NCBI RefSeq assembly: GCF_024704725.1
Contig: NZ_JALIQS010000011.1
Coordinates: 1-64,000, forward strand
Source of the DNA: Shinella sp. CPCC 101442
Lineage (GTDB): Bacteria > Pseudomonadota > Alphaproteobacteria > Rhizobiales > Rhizobiaceae
Reading direction: 5' to 3'
Length of the DNA: 64,000 bases
Below are positions 54,991-63,516 of the stretch, in pieces (position 1 is the first letter of the stretch; each line of letters begins with the position of its first letter). The notes beneath the pieces were generated by a model. That model saw only the letters and a list, made by a program, of their open reading frames with translations, ran no database searches and was not told the origin of the DNA. Both the position numbers and the translations under genes were made by a program.

Positions 54991-55048
54991 AAATCAATTT
55001 ACAAATGTCGCAGAAATTGGCCGTTCTGCTACATTTGTAAACTGATTT
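54991..55048. repeat. 58-bp near-perfect dyad upstream of xis/int
   Basis: Arms AAATCA, TTTACAAATGT and GCAGAA on the left pair with TTCTGC, ACATTTGTAAA and TGATTT on the right, interrupted by one mismatched position between each pair of blocks, around an 8-base centre. No coding gene covers it. It lies 92 bases before the excisionase candidate and could be a binding site for the recombination machinery, an origin-like element or a strong hairpin. Confidence 0.8.
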
Positions 55049-55139
55049 AAGAATTTATCTCCGGTTGTGAAATAGTTGTTGACAAAGCGAACTCCTGATG
55101 CGCTTTTTGCCGCCACCTAAGTGCCGAGTTGGAGATGAT

Positions 55140-55694
55140 ATGGGTGAGACGAAGACAGCAGGGCCAGACTGGAATGCGGTAATCGATCGCATGAATGCCC
55201 AGACGGAGAAGTTGGATGCCAACGTGCGGCAGTGGCAACGTGATGATGCCAAAGTCCTCAACCGTCTGATGGACGCAGTCGGGGACCTCCGCAGGGTCGA
55301 ACGTGGCTTTGGCCGTCATGTTCCCCATCTGAACGAGCCGCTGTCCCTCGAACAGGCGGCATGCCTGCCAGTGCTAGGGGGTGAGTTGTATCACAACGTC
55401 AGTCTGAGCATCCCCGGACCGAACGTGTCGGCGAAGACGCTGCGCGCAGCCGTCAATGCCGGGCTTTTGGGAACTACGAACACCAGCTCGAAGAACAAAA
55501 CGACACTGGCGCAGATCGAGGAGTGGCTTGAAGCATGCCGAAGCAAAAACACTACGGACCGTACCTCATCAAGCGCAACGCCCGCTACGACGCGTCCGGC
55601 CGTCTCACTCACCGTGGCACCTTCATCATCGCCGACGGCGAAGCCCGTCACAGCACAGGATGCGGTTTCGGCAATCCTGAAGAAGCTCAGGTAG
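55140..55694 (+). CDS. Candidate excisionase / recombination directionality protein
   Basis: The 184-residue product has a helix-turn-helix-like segment in the middle (NVSAKTLRAAVNAGLLGTTN, then LAQIEEWLEACR) similar to MerR/excisionase winged helices, and a Ser/Thr/Pro-rich tail. It overlaps the integrase gene start by 160 bases, as excisionases often do. The ATG at 55140 follows GGAGATGAT. Role inferred from context. Confidence 0.55.
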   Translation: MGETKTAGPDWNAVIDRMNAQTEKLDANVRQWQRDDAKVLNRLMDAVGDLRRVERGFGRHVPHLNEPLSLEQAACLPVLGGELYHNVSLSIPGPNVSAKTLRAAVNAGLLGTTNTSSKNKTTLAQIEEWLEACRSKNTTDRTSSSATPATTRPAVSLTVAPSSSPTAKPVTAQDAVSAILKKLR

Positions 55695-56776
55695 CCGCCG
55701 CGGAGGCGGAGCTGAAACTGCACGAATACAAGACTGCCAAATACGCGCATCAGGCCGGACAGGGGCTGGTCAACGTCGAAGCCGAGTTCGTGAAGATCGG
55801 TGAGCTGATCGTCTATTACCTCCTCGAGCACGAGGAAAAAATCGGCAAGATGACGAAACCTCGTCGCAGGGAGTTTCTCAGCCAGGTTGAGCGCCTGACG
55901 GCATTCTGGGGCGAGAAGATGGTGTCCGAGATCAATCGGAAGAACTCCACCAAGTACCAGGAGGGAAAGAGCGTGTCCGTCGTACGGAACGAACTCATCC
56001 TCTTGCGGTCAATGATCAATTTCGCGGCATCCGAGGGCAAGCTGAAGAAGTACGACAAGCAGCTAAATTTCGTGGTCCCGCGCCTTCAGCCGCGGATGCA
56101 CTACTTCGACGTCGACGAGGTCATCGCGATGTACAAAGGGGCTATGCGCACACGGCACACATGGCATGGGAAGAAGACCTATCGCATGGCCTCCCATATC
56201 GCGAAGTTCATCCTGGTGGCGGTTCTAACGGGGAGTCGAGCCAATCGCATCATCCAGGCATCGTTTGTCCTCGAAAAGGGACGGCCGTGGATCGACCTCA
56301 AAAGCGGCATCTTCTATCGCCGCCCTGAAGGGGAGTTTGTTCCTGACAACAAGCAGGCTGACCCGGTCAAAATCCCGAAGCGGTTGTTGGCGTTGATGAA
56401 AATCTGGCACCACGGCATCGGGAAGACTCGTGGGACGAAGTATCTCTGTGAGTATCAAGGCCGTCCAGCTGACTGCCGAAAAGGCTTCTGGACACTTAAA
56501 AACAAGGTGCTGTCGGAAGAGCGCGCGGCACTCGTTAACCGGCATTCGCTGCGGCACACCTCTGCGACGATTCTCCTTCAGGGAGGCGTCAGCGTTGATG
56601 ACGTCGGCGTTTACCTGTCGGCGGAGCCGGAGATGATTAAAAAGGTCTATTCGCACGTCATCCCCGGGGAATACTCACCCGTCCACCGTGTCTTAGACGC
56701 GAAACAGCCCCGGCGGCCGAGGCCCGGTGCGAAACCCGAACTGAAAGTCGTAGGAGGCACTGGCGCACATGGCTGA
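55535..56776 (+). CDS. Tyrosine site-specific integrase
   Basis: The 413-residue tyrosine recombinase has its catalytic core in the C-terminal half: Arg in LTGSRANRIIQ, HSLRHTSATILLQGG with the H-x-x-R, and the nucleophile Tyr in MIKKVYSHV. It should catalyse insertion of the island at tRNA-Pro, whose repeat lies about 520 bases downstream. It overlaps the candidate excisionase upstream and the small gene downstream. Confidence 0.93.
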   Translation: MPKQKHYGPYLIKRNARYDASGRLTHRGTFIIADGEARHSTGCGFGNPEEAQVAAAEAELKLHEYKTAKYAHQAGQGLVNVEAEFVKIGELIVYYLLEHEEKIGKMTKPRRREFLSQVERLTAFWGEKMVSEINRKNSTKYQEGKSVSVVRNELILLRSMINFAASEGKLKKYDKQLNFVVPRLQPRMHYFDVDEVIAMYKGAMRTRHTWHGKKTYRMASHIAKFILVAVLTGSRANRIIQASFVLEKGRPWIDLKSGIFYRRPEGEFVPDNKQADPVKIPKRLLALMKIWHHGIGKTRGTKYLCEYQGRPADCRKGFWTLKNKVLSEERAALVNRHSLRHTSATILLQGGVSVDDVGVYLSAEPEMIKKVYSHVIPGEYSPVHRVLDAKQPRRPRPGAKPELKVVGGTGAHG

Positions 56777-57134
56777 GATCACTCTGAAGAACGCTTTGCG
56801 TGCGGAGGCGGTGCTGGACTCCCTTGAATCGTTCGTTGTTTCGAGACTGTCCTCCAATGGTCTAGAAGCGTTGATCGAGGACGAAGATGTCTGGAACCGT
56901 ATTGCGAGGACGGCGGGCTTCCTGAAGAAGATCGGCGCGGATACCCGATTTGTCAGGCAAGAAATCGCTGACCATCTGCCACGTGACGTCGTCATCGTGG
57001 GTGATCTGAATGGACTTTTCCAACTGAACCTCGCGCATCTTGTGCCGGACCAAGAGACTGAGAGGCACTTCCAGATCGCTGAGAAGTGGCGTGCAGCGAA
57101 ACAGCAAGGCCACGTTTCCATCCGAGCGCATTGA
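56769..57134 (+). CDS. Hypothetical protein at the right end
   Basis: The 121-residue product (MAEITLKNALRAEAVLDSLE ...) is soluble and helical. It overlaps the integrase by 8 bases and is the last gene before the right attachment repeat. Unrecognised. Confidence 0.6.
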   Translation: MAEITLKNALRAEAVLDSLESFVVSRLSSNGLEALIEDEDVWNRIARTAGFLKKIGADTRFVRQEIADHLPRDVVIVGDLNGLFQLNLAHLVPDQETERHFQIAEKWRAAKQQGHVSIRAH

Positions 57135-57295
57135 TGTTGGACTTGACATTCTGTGGACAACTGTTCACAGAACCGGTCGATTGTTGGGTGGCACCGCCAC
57201 CTAACCGCCACCGTATCAACGGAACGGTCGGGGAACGAAAGGGAACTAACGCACCTCAACGGGTACCAAGAATCCAGGAAACGCCGAGCGTGTCA

Positions 57296-57347
57296 CTGGT
57301 TTGGGACCAGAGGGTCGGGAGTTCGAATCTCTCCACTCCGACCATCG
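57296..57347 (+). repeat. Right attachment repeat of the island
   Basis: Exact copy of 5579-5630 (3' part of tRNA-Pro plus three bases). Only this tRNA fragment is present here, so the functional tRNA is the one at the left. The core chromosome resumes at 57348. Confidence 0.95.
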
Positions 57348-57470
57348 GCGGGCGTTTCGATGCCAAATGCTCTTCCGGTCATTCCCCCTTTACGGAATCT
57401 GGGTTATGCATTCTCGGACGCGCGCCGGCGGAACGGCGTGCCTTTATGCGAGAATTCTGGAGCTGCTTCG

Positions 57471-57776
57471 ATGACCGCGAAGATCTATCGTCCCGCCAAG
57501 ACCGCCATGCAGTCGGGCAAGGCCAAGTCCAACCTTTGGGTTCTGGAGTTCGATGCCGAGAAGCCGCGGACGATCGACCCGATCATGGGCTATACGAGCT
57601 CCGGCGACATGTACCAGCAGATCAAGCTTTCCTTCGAAACCAGCGAAGACGCGATTGCCTATGCCGAGCGCAACGGGATCGAGTTTCGCCTGATCGAGCC
57701 TAAGGAGGCGACCCGCAAGCGCTGCGCCTATCCGGACAATTTCCGCTTCAGCCGCACGCAGCCTTGGACCCACTGA
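57471..57776 (+). CDS. Complex I NDUFA4/NDUFS4-type accessory subunit
   Basis: The 101-residue product fits the ETC_C1_NDUFA4 family: KIYRPAKTAMQSGKAKSNLW, then WVLEFD, MGYTSSGDMYQQIKLSFET and RCAYPDNFRF. It is an accessory subunit of the alphaproteobacterial NADH dehydrogenase (complex I) in the inner membrane. The ATG at 57471 gives a typical length; the longer frame runs into island DNA and is not real. Its nearness to tRNA-Pro before insertion is inferred. Confidence 0.88.
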   Translation: MTAKIYRPAKTAMQSGKAKSNLWVLEFDAEKPRTIDPIMGYTSSGDMYQQIKLSFETSEDAIAYAERNGIEFRLIEPKEATRKRCAYPDNFRFSRTQPWTH

Positions 57777-57785
57777 AAGTCCTTC

Positions 57786-57862
57786 GGCCCCTTAGCTCAG
57801 CTGGATAGAGCATCTGCCTTCTAAGCAGAATGTCGCAGGTTCGAGCCCTGCAGGGGTCGCCA
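57786..57862 (+). tRNA. tRNA-Arg (TCT)
   Basis: Full cloverleaf with acceptor GGCCCCT pairing to AGGGGTC (one G-T pair), anticodon stem TCTGC/GCAGA closing CTTCTAA (anticodon TCT), T-loop TTCGAGC and encoded CCA. A tyrosine integrase ends 124 bases downstream, so its 3' end is a probable attachment site. Confidence 0.96.
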
Positions 57863-57986
57863 CTCAATTGTTTGATATTGTTCCTTTATTTCTCTGCCGC
57901 TGTTGCCATCGAGTCGGGGAATAAGGGAACGAAACGGCGACGAAATCCCGAAAGCGGCACGACGAGTCCCGGAAAACTCCCGGACG

Positions 57987-59117
57987 TCACTGGCCATTTC
58001 CCTTCATACCGCCTTTCCGATTCTCCCTTGTTTTGGCTACTCGCTCCATCGCATCGGCAACCTCGGTGTCGAGAACATGAGCGTATTTCGCCGTCACCGA
58101 GATTGAGCTGTGGTTTAACAGCTTTTGCCCCACCTTTAGGTTGCCTGTCTCGCGAACGATCTTCGACGCTGCATCATGACGAATGTCATGGATCCGCAGG
58201 TCGGTGATCCCGCTCTTGTCCTTGAAGCGTCTCCAATGGCTCTGGATGCCAGAGTAAGTAAGGGGATATCTCTGGCCGCGTATTTTTCCTCCGGGTTTGG
58301 ACGAGCGTTTTGCGACGTAGGTGAAGACGAATTCGGGATTGTGGCCGATCAGGGGCTCGAGAACTGCGCGAATCGATGGCGTGATCTGGGTCACAACCCA
58401 CTTGTTCCCCTTGCCCTTCGTGCGGATCTGGCCAGTTTTCCAGTTGACTGATGTCCAGCGCAAAAGGGTCTCGTTGAGCCGCAGGCCGCTCATATGCGCG
58501 AATTCAAGCCATGGCAGGTAATCGTCTCGAAGGCCGCTATAGAGAATGTCGGCCTCGTCCTCTTGGATCTCACGAACTCGCTCGGCTTCTTCCGGCAGCA
58601 TATGCCCGCGCCAGTCCGGCTCGTTCGACAAGGTAAGCTTCCAGGTCCTGCGCGCCCTCATGAAGAGCCGCTTCAACACCGCCGTCTCACGGTTGATCGA
58701 AGCGTTGGAGACAGTGCCCATAGCACTGTCGTCGTGTTTTTTCTTTTTCCCGTATCGGTTATCTGTTCGTCGCTTGGCAATGAAGCTCGCCACATGGACA
58801 TCGGTGACCTGGTCCATTCGCGTGGCGCCACCGATCGACTTGATCAATCGCTCGAGCGATCGATAGGTATCGCCCTCAGACGCCTTGCCCGTCATGACCT
58901 CTGTCATGTACCGCCCGGCTGCCATAGAAAGGGTGAGCGGGCCGGTGGTGGACCGGCGCCGCTCCTCAATCTCAGCCATAGCCTTTATGCGCCAAGCTCG
59001 CTCTAGGGCTTCGGCTTCCTTCTTGTTCCGGGTCTTTGAAGATCCTCGAAAAGTATGACCATTGAGTTGGAACTCAATTTGGTAGAAGGGGCTTTTTGCG
59101 TGCTTGTAGACGGACAT
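57987..59117 (-). CDS. Tyrosine site-specific integrase (second element)
   Basis: The 376-residue phage-type integrase has an N-terminal SAM-like arm (MSVYKHAKSPFYQIEFQLNG), a core-binding region, and the catalytic Arg in MSGLRLNETLLRW, HDIRHDAASKI (H-x-x-R) and the Tyr in SVTAKYAHVLD. It should insert its element at the 3' end of tRNA-Arg, 124 bases away. Its start overlaps the excisionase-like gene by 115 bases. Confidence 0.92.
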   Translation of the reverse strand: MSVYKHAKSPFYQIEFQLNGHTFRGSSKTRNKKEAEALERAWRIKAMAEIEERRRSTTGPLTLSMAAGRYMTEVMTGKASEGDTYRSLERLIKSIGGATRMDQVTDVHVASFIAKRRTDNRYGKKKKHDDSAMGTVSNASINRETAVLKRLFMRARRTWKLTLSNEPDWRGHMLPEEAERVREIQEDEADILYSGLRDDYLPWLEFAHMSGLRLNETLLRWTSVNWKTGQIRTKGKGNKWVVTQITPSIRAVLEPLIGHNPEFVFTYVAKRSSKPGGKIRGQRYPLTYSGIQSHWRRFKDKSGITDLRIHDIRHDAASKIVRETGNLKVGQKLLNHSSISVTAKYAHVLDTEVADAMERVAKTRENRKGGMKGNGQ

Positions 59118-59314
59118 GCTCGTTTCCTGCGGCTTTCGATGAAGTCCAGGATGTCCTTGCGATCAAAGCCCATCCGAACGCGCTTTTCACCCCGGCCTGT
59201 CGGGATGAATGCAATCTCTCCCGCCCTGACGTGTTCGCGCAAGGTCTTTGTTGAAATGGTGAGGAGCTGCGCCGCCTGATCCGGCGTCAGAAGATCGGCC
59301 GATACCTCACCCAT
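59003..59314 (-). CDS. Excisionase-like HTH protein
   Basis: The 103-residue product has an excisionase/MerR-type winged helix at the N-terminus: LTPDQAAQLLTISTKTLREH, then VRAGEIAFIPTGRGEKRVRM and DILDFIESRR. Such proteins bind att sites and steer the integrase. It overlaps the integrase start. The start at 59314 (MGEVSADLL) is chosen over an upstream ATG in frame. Confidence 0.8.
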   Translation of the reverse strand: MGEVSADLLTPDQAAQLLTISTKTLREHVRAGEIAFIPTGRGEKRVRMGFDRKDILDFIESRRKRACPSTSTQKAPSTKLSSNSMVILFEDLQRPGTRRKPKP

Positions 59315-59537
59315 CGCCTTGCTCCTTCTCCAGAGCGTCGCGGCCGGCCGGGACATCATCGTCGCCTTCAATGATCCATGAGCGGATGACTGCTTCAACG
59401 TCAGCCTGAGCTCGGTCCTGAAGCTCATCGCGGATTTTGCTTTTTGCCTCGACTTCGTAAGTCCTTCCAGGACCTTTGGCTCTCAGCCATTTGCCGCCAG
59501 ACGATGCTTTCCACTCAAGCTTCTTGATCTGAACCAT
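59307..59537 (-). CDS. Small basic hypothetical protein
   Basis: The 76-residue product (MVQIKKLEWKASSGGKWLRA ...) is basic at the front and acidic at the end. It overlaps the excisionase-like gene by 8 bases, so it is probably its operon partner. Unrecognised. Confidence 0.6.
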   Translation of the reverse strand: MVQIKKLEWKASSGGKWLRAKGPGRTYEVEAKSKIRDELQDRAQADVEAVIRSWIIEGDDDVPAGRDALEKEQGDG

Positions 59538-59718
59538 GACCGGCCTCCGAGAAATTTTGGATATTACCGCAGGCGGGTGGATCGATCAAAGCGCCCCCTC
59601 CCATATTGCGGATGGCAGCGGCTCCAGTTGCTTCTGTGGTGGCATCGCGCGGATCGATATTGAACAAGCTAATAGGGCGATATATTTTTAGCGCGGAAGG
59701 CGGTTTGAGGAGGTTGAT

Positions 59719-59955
59719 ATGGCCACCAACTTTTTCTCCAGAGGCACATTCGAGCCCGAAGAACTGGGCGCGCTGAAGGAGGTATTCGACGAAATTATAG
59801 AGCAGCCGTGGTTCGATAATTCGCAGGAAAGCAAGGAGAGCTTTGCAAAGTATCTCTTTGAGACTTTCCCGGCCGTGCACTTCGACCCGCGAAAGCATCG
59901 ATCGATCATCGAGATGTCCGCGCGCATGTTCTACACGCGCGACGGCGCAAGTTGA
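59719..59955 (+). CDS. Small hypothetical protein
   Basis: The 78-residue product (MATNFFSRGTFEPEELGALK ...) is helical and soluble. AGGAGG lies ahead of the ATG. Similar small proteins occur widely in rhizobia, but I cannot name a family. Confidence 0.6.
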   Translation: MATNFFSRGTFEPEELGALKEVFDEIIEQPWFDNSQESKESFAKYLFETFPAVHFDPRKHRSIIEMSARMFYTRDGAS

Positions 59956-60075
59956 TTTCGATAGGCGATGATTGCCGATCACATTGCGGGTAGATCCCAC
60001 GGGTAGATTTTTCGGATCTGCCTTGGAACGAATCTGCCAGTCCCGCATTTCAGGCGAAAATATGGGAGGGCGCCA

Positions 60076-60318
60076 ATGTTGAAGATGGAATGGAAAGAGC
60101 CAATCGAAATTCAGCTTGGGACAATTGGGACCCGAAAAGTGGAAGGGCCCTTCGAAGCGCTGATCTATCTCATTGACAACTGGCCCAATCGCTCTGGCCC
60201 CGATTTTGTCAAAGCGAAAGTTACGTGCAAGGCAGCGGTTGAAGGCCGCGCCGATGCCGAGGTTGCTCGTCGCGACTTCCTTGCTGCCGCTAAAGAAGTT
60301 CATTGCTACATGAACTGA
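60076..60318 (+). CDS. DUF982 protein
   Basis: The 80-residue product fits DUF982: VEGPFEALIYLIDNWPNRSG, then a CKAAVEGRAD and ARRDFLAAAKEV pattern. Rhizobial genomes carry many copies; function unknown. GGGAGG lies nine bases upstream. Confidence 0.8.
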   Translation: MLKMEWKEPIEIQLGTIGTRKVEGPFEALIYLIDNWPNRSGPDFVKAKVTCKAAVEGRADAEVARRDFLAAAKEVHCYMN

Positions 60319-60338
60319 CGAACGCCGGAGCATCTCCA

Positions 60339-60539
60339 ATGAGCACGAATACACCTGGTCCGGCATATCGGTCGTTGTGGGGTGATCTTGATGAGAGCGC
60401 ACGCGTTGCCCGGGAGATCGCAGAAGCGGAAAAGAAAGCGCGGGACGAGAAGACACGTAAACTGAAGGAAGCTCGTCTGCAGCGTCCGTCGTCCGGTAAC
60501 CGAGCGACGCCGTCAGAGCCCGTCGACGCCCCAGAATAG
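60339..60539 (+). CDS. Small polar hypothetical protein
   Basis: The 66-residue product (MSTNTPGPAYRSLWGDLDES ...) is charged and helical in its middle. The ATG at 60339 follows GGAG; an upstream in-frame ATG overlaps the DUF982 gene and is not preferred. Unrecognised. Confidence 0.55.
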   Translation: MSTNTPGPAYRSLWGDLDESARVAREIAEAEKKARDEKTRKLKEARLQRPSSGNRATPSEPVDAPE

Positions 60540-60551
60540 CGAGGTTGTCGT

Positions 60552-61241
60552 TCATTGGTTCACACCTCCGCATACATCTGGCGCGGCCTTCATGGCCGTG
60601 GTATTCGTTGCCTCGTTCATTTCCGTATCCATATCCCTATGTGAGATTGAACCGCGGTCCGGAAGCGCTCCAACGCTTGCCGGACCATTTGCATTGAGGG
60701 CGGCCGGGACGAAGACAGGCACCATCTCGAAGCCGGCAGGAGCGATTTCGCCGAAGAGGTCGATGCACGAAACGCCGAGGCGAAGGTGGGCAAGCTCGCC
60801 AGCGGTGACGTAGCCGATCTTTTCAAAGCCCTTGGCGAGGATCAGAGCATCGCGCTCCCGGCGCACGGTTTCGGCGTCGGCAGCATGATTGCTGGCGTCG
60901 ATCTGGAGTGCCTTTACCTCGGCCTCGGCTTTCGCGAGCTTCGCGGCGAGGTAGACCATGGAAAACGGATCGTTTCCTGTGGTCTCGGCGCAAAGCTCCT
61001 CCTCATCAGACAGACGCTTGATGCCGGTGCGCAGTTCGGCGTTCTCTTGTTCCAGCTGGTCAAAAAAGATGATGCGCCGTGCGAGGTCAGCGAACGGGTC
61101 CGTTTGCTCTGTGCGGTGCTGATCGAATTCGCCTTCGAATGCTTCCGGCCGGCGCACAGTGGCATGCATAGAACCATCGCCGTTCCGGATCATGCCCCAG
61201 TCGTCATAATCGAACGGGCGATACTGCAGCTGATCAACCAT
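60552..61241 (-). CDS. Hypothetical coiled-coil protein
   Basis: The 229-residue product has a long central helix rich in Glu, Ala and Lys (LARRIIFFDQLEQENAELRT and AKLAKAEAEVKALQ), predicted coiled coil. GGAGG precedes the ATG at 61241. It heads the downstream end of an overlapping minus-strand run. Unrecognised. Confidence 0.6.
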   Translation of the reverse strand: MVDQLQYRPFDYDDWGMIRNGDGSMHATVRRPEAFEGEFDQHRTEQTDPFADLARRIIFFDQLEQENAELRTGIKRLSDEEELCAETTGNDPFSMVYLAAKLAKAEAEVKALQIDASNHAADAETVRRERDALILAKGFEKIGYVTAGELAHLRLGVSCIDLFGEIAPAGFEMVPVFVPAALNANGPASVGALPDRGSISHRDMDTEMNEATNTTAMKAAPDVCGGVNQ

Positions 61242-61467
61242 GGTCGCCTCCTGGCAGCACGTCGCCGGCCGCATCGAGATAGCGGAGCTTCCAAGTCGGA
61301 TGGTAGCTTCCGCCGTGCTTCTCGCCGTCCAGACGGATTTTGAGCTTGGCACTATAGGTGCCGATGATCGTGCCGAGGCGTGAACCGGATTTGTTGCCGG
61401 TGTATTCCACCCGGCCTCCGCGCTTCGCCGGTACGCGATAGGCGTTGCGGATGTAAGCCATGGTCAT
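61234..61467 (-). CDS. Small hypothetical protein
   Basis: The 77-residue product (MTMAYIRNAYRVPAKRGGRV ...) looks like a small beta-barrel with SH3-like repeats (GSRLGTIIGTYSAKLKIRLD). It overlaps the next gene by 8 bases. Unrecognised. Confidence 0.6.
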   Translation of the reverse strand: MTMAYIRNAYRVPAKRGGRVEYTGNKSGSRLGTIIGTYSAKLKIRLDGEKHGGSYHPTWKLRYLDAAGDVLPGGDHG

Positions 61468-61724
61468 GGCTGATCCTTTCCAGATTTGGCGTTGATGGCG
61501 GCGCGGCCGGCTTCCGTGAACTTCCAAGTGTATCCGTAATAGCCGTTGGGATATCGGGAGCGGGTCAAGAGCTTGTCGGCCTCAAGAGCTTTCAGCCTGG
61601 AGAGAACGAGAGCGGGCGAAAACCCGGTTTGGTTCTCCCTGCGAAGCTGGTCGCGGATGTAGTTTGTGGATGGGCTGCACGCCTTGTCGACGGCTGAAAG
61701 GACCATCTCCTTCGTGAGGATCAT
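61464..61724 (-). CDS. Winged-helix-like small protein
   Basis: The 86-residue product (NYIRDQLRRENQTGFSPALV, then LSRLKALEADKLLTRSRY) has the look of a small winged-helix DNA-binding protein. It overlaps its neighbours by four bases on both sides. Function inferred only. Confidence 0.55.
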   Translation of the reverse strand: MILTKEMVLSAVDKACSPSTNYIRDQLRRENQTGFSPALVLSRLKALEADKLLTRSRYPNGYYGYTWKFTEAGRAAINAKSGKDQP

Positions 61725-61903
61725 TCCGCACCGCCTTTCGCTGCTGTGGTGGGGTACAGAAACTCATCGACCATGGCGCGATAGATGACGTCGCAGATCT
61801 CCCGGTCATCAAGGCCGGACTCGGCGAGCCGGGCCAGTTCGCCGGCGCCGACCGTCTCCATTTCTGGAGTGGGGTCGTGCGGGATGCTCACGAGATCAAC
61901 CAT
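61721..61903 (-). CDS. Small hypothetical protein
   Basis: The 60-residue product (MVDLVSIPHDPTPEMETVGA ...) is acidic. Overlaps the flanking genes by 4 and 8 bases. Unrecognised. Confidence 0.55.
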   Translation of the reverse strand: MVDLVSIPHDPTPEMETVGAGELARLAESGLDDREICDVIYRAMVDEFLYPTTAAKGGAE

Positions 61904-62531
61904 GGTCGGCGTCCTTCGCTGAGAGGGCGGGCGCATAGATGTTCCGGCGCTCGACGGTGAAGGTGTAGGCGGCAACCCACGGGTTTGCGTCCCACGTACC
62001 GTCGCCGTTGATGCTCTCCCAAAGATCGGCGTACCAATCGCGCGCGGTCGCCCACTCGTCCCCGCCTAGGTGCATAGCCGCTGAATTGTTGAAGACGCGG
62101 CCTGACGCTTTTCCTTTGAAACAACCTTCAGCGACAGCATCTACCTCGCTGATACTCTGCAACCGCTCGACGCGGACGTCGGTGACGGTCAGCGTCAGAC
62201 GGGATGCCCAGCGCGGCATATGGATCGACGGGCGCCAGCGGCCCGGCTTTGAACGTTCCCAATCCGCAGCGTAGACGGCTGCGTCGTGGTCATCGTCAGG
62301 GCGCAATGTTTGCTGCACGCCTTCGCTCATCCGATAAGCGGTGCGGGGCACGATGGCGTGGTTCTCCTTCACCCAAAGGCGATCGTCGACAGTAATTCGC
62401 AGCTGCTTCGGCAACTGCCCCTCCAGCAGCTGATCAGGCTGGGGCTTTACGATGCGCCTAGTCTGGGTCTTGCGGCCGTCGAGCAGCGCAAGGACCATCG
62501 GCGCGCTGAAAAGGATGGGACGATCAGCCAT
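61896..62531 (-). CDS. Phage-type ASCH-like protein
   Basis: The 211-residue product starts MADRPILFSAPMVLALLDGR followed by KTQTRRIVKPQP, the typical start of phage-borne ASCH-like proteins often annotated as morphogenetic. The core then has LWVKENHA and RWRPSIHMPRWASRLTLTVT. Role in the phage is unclear. It overlaps the next gene. Confidence 0.72.
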   Translation of the reverse strand: MADRPILFSAPMVLALLDGRKTQTRRIVKPQPDQLLEGQLPKQLRITVDDRLWVKENHAIVPRTAYRMSEGVQQTLRPDDDHDAAVYAADWERSKPGRWRPSIHMPRWASRLTLTVTDVRVERLQSISEVDAVAEGCFKGKASGRVFNNSAAMHLGGDEWATARDWYADLWESINGDGTWDANPWVAAYTFTVERRNIYAPALSAKDADHG

Positions 62532-62567
62532 TGTCCTGGCCCCCGGTCGCGTCGATGGTGGCCATGG

Positions 62568-62807
62568 TCAGTCCTCCTCGTGGTGAACGACTTGCGGCAC
62601 GGCCTGGAATGCCTCTTCGAGCATCTTTTCAGGCTGGCTTATGGTGTTGTGGGAAATGGATCGGCGCGCCTCTTCGGCAGGCGACAGATGGATGGTCCAT
62701 GATTGCCGGCGAACCACGATCGGACCCGGAAGGTGGATCTCGACACGGTCGCCGTCGATCACGACTTTGCCGCCAGCGCGGCAATGCACGGTGTGCTTTT
62801 CAGCCAT
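62568..62807 (-). CDS. Small hypothetical protein
   Basis: The 79-residue product (MAEKHTVHCRAGGKVVIDGD ...) is mostly beta. GGAGG lies ahead of the ATG at 62807. Between it and the previous gene, a tiny 13-codon frame (62524-62565) starts next to its stop; its reality is uncertain. Confidence 0.55.
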   Translation of the reverse strand: MAEKHTVHCRAGGKVVIDGDRVEIHLPGPIVVRRQSWTIHLSPAEEARRSISHNTISQPEKMLEEAFQAVPQVVHHEED

Positions 62808-63516
62808 GGTCGCCTCCGGTCGTACCTGTGGCGGAACCATCCCCTGCGGAGCCCTTACGGGTGGAGAGGGCTAGAAGCTGGTTCTTGATGGAGTGGTAGC
62901 CGTCGCATTTATCCCATAAGGCTTCGAATTCGAGACGCGCCGCCAGGTTCTCGGCTTCTTTGACGGTCAGATTGATTGTCTCGCGTCCCTCGTTGGAGAG
63001 GGAACGGGGAGGGTGGGCGTAGAGGGGGCGAGCTTCGTGACCACCGTATCCATAACCTTCGGCTTGTGCCTTGGTCGGATAGACGGTCATTGCGTATTCC
63101 CACAGGCCGTCACCAATGATCCGGTGATGATCAATCACATCCTGCTTATATTTTGGCTGCCACGCCACCGGCTCGCTCTCTACCGCCGGGACATCGACAA
63201 GGGCGGCGGCGATTTCACGAACGGTTCCTGCGCGTTCTGCCGTGAACTCGTTGCTCTGCTCATAGTCTTCGCAATACTCAAAGTTGAACCCGGATGACGA
63301 CGCCTCAAAACCAGCGTTGTACGCCTTCATGATCGCGGCTTCATCCACCCCCTGCTGCGTCTGTTCAGCAAGAGCGGCGCGACGGTTCCAGAATGGCGCA
63401 GATAGATGGAATTCGCCGGGTACCGTGGCTTTGCAATCGTAGCACTGGATATCCCAACTGCTCGGGCAGATGTTGGTGCCGCCGCAAAACGGGCACGGCT
63501 TCAGTTCGATCTTCAT
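62800..63516 (-). CDS. Lar-type protein with extended C-terminus
   Basis: The 238-residue product starts MKIELKPCPFCGG followed by ICPSSWDIQCYDC, the zinc ribbon of Lar restriction-alleviation proteins, which phages use to reduce cutting by host enzymes. The rest (about 190 residues) is an unrelated helical extension. Overlaps both neighbours. Confidence 0.75.
   Translation of the reverse strand: MKIELKPCPFCGGTNICPSSWDIQCYDCKATVPGEFHLSAPFWNRRAALAEQTQQGVDEAAIMKAYNAGFEASSSGFNFEYCEDYEQSNEFTAERAGTVREIAAALVDVPAVESEPVAWQPKYKQDVIDHHRIIGDGLWEYAMTVYPTKAQAEGYGYGGHEARPLYAHPPRSLSNEGRETINLTVKEAENLAARLEFEALWDKCDGYHSIKNQLLALSTRKGSAGDGSATGTTGGDHG

Noticed and set aside
59515-60573. Minus-strand open frame (352 codons)
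   Set aside because: Covers the DUF982 and other small plus-strand genes, which have ribosome binding sites and a recognised family.
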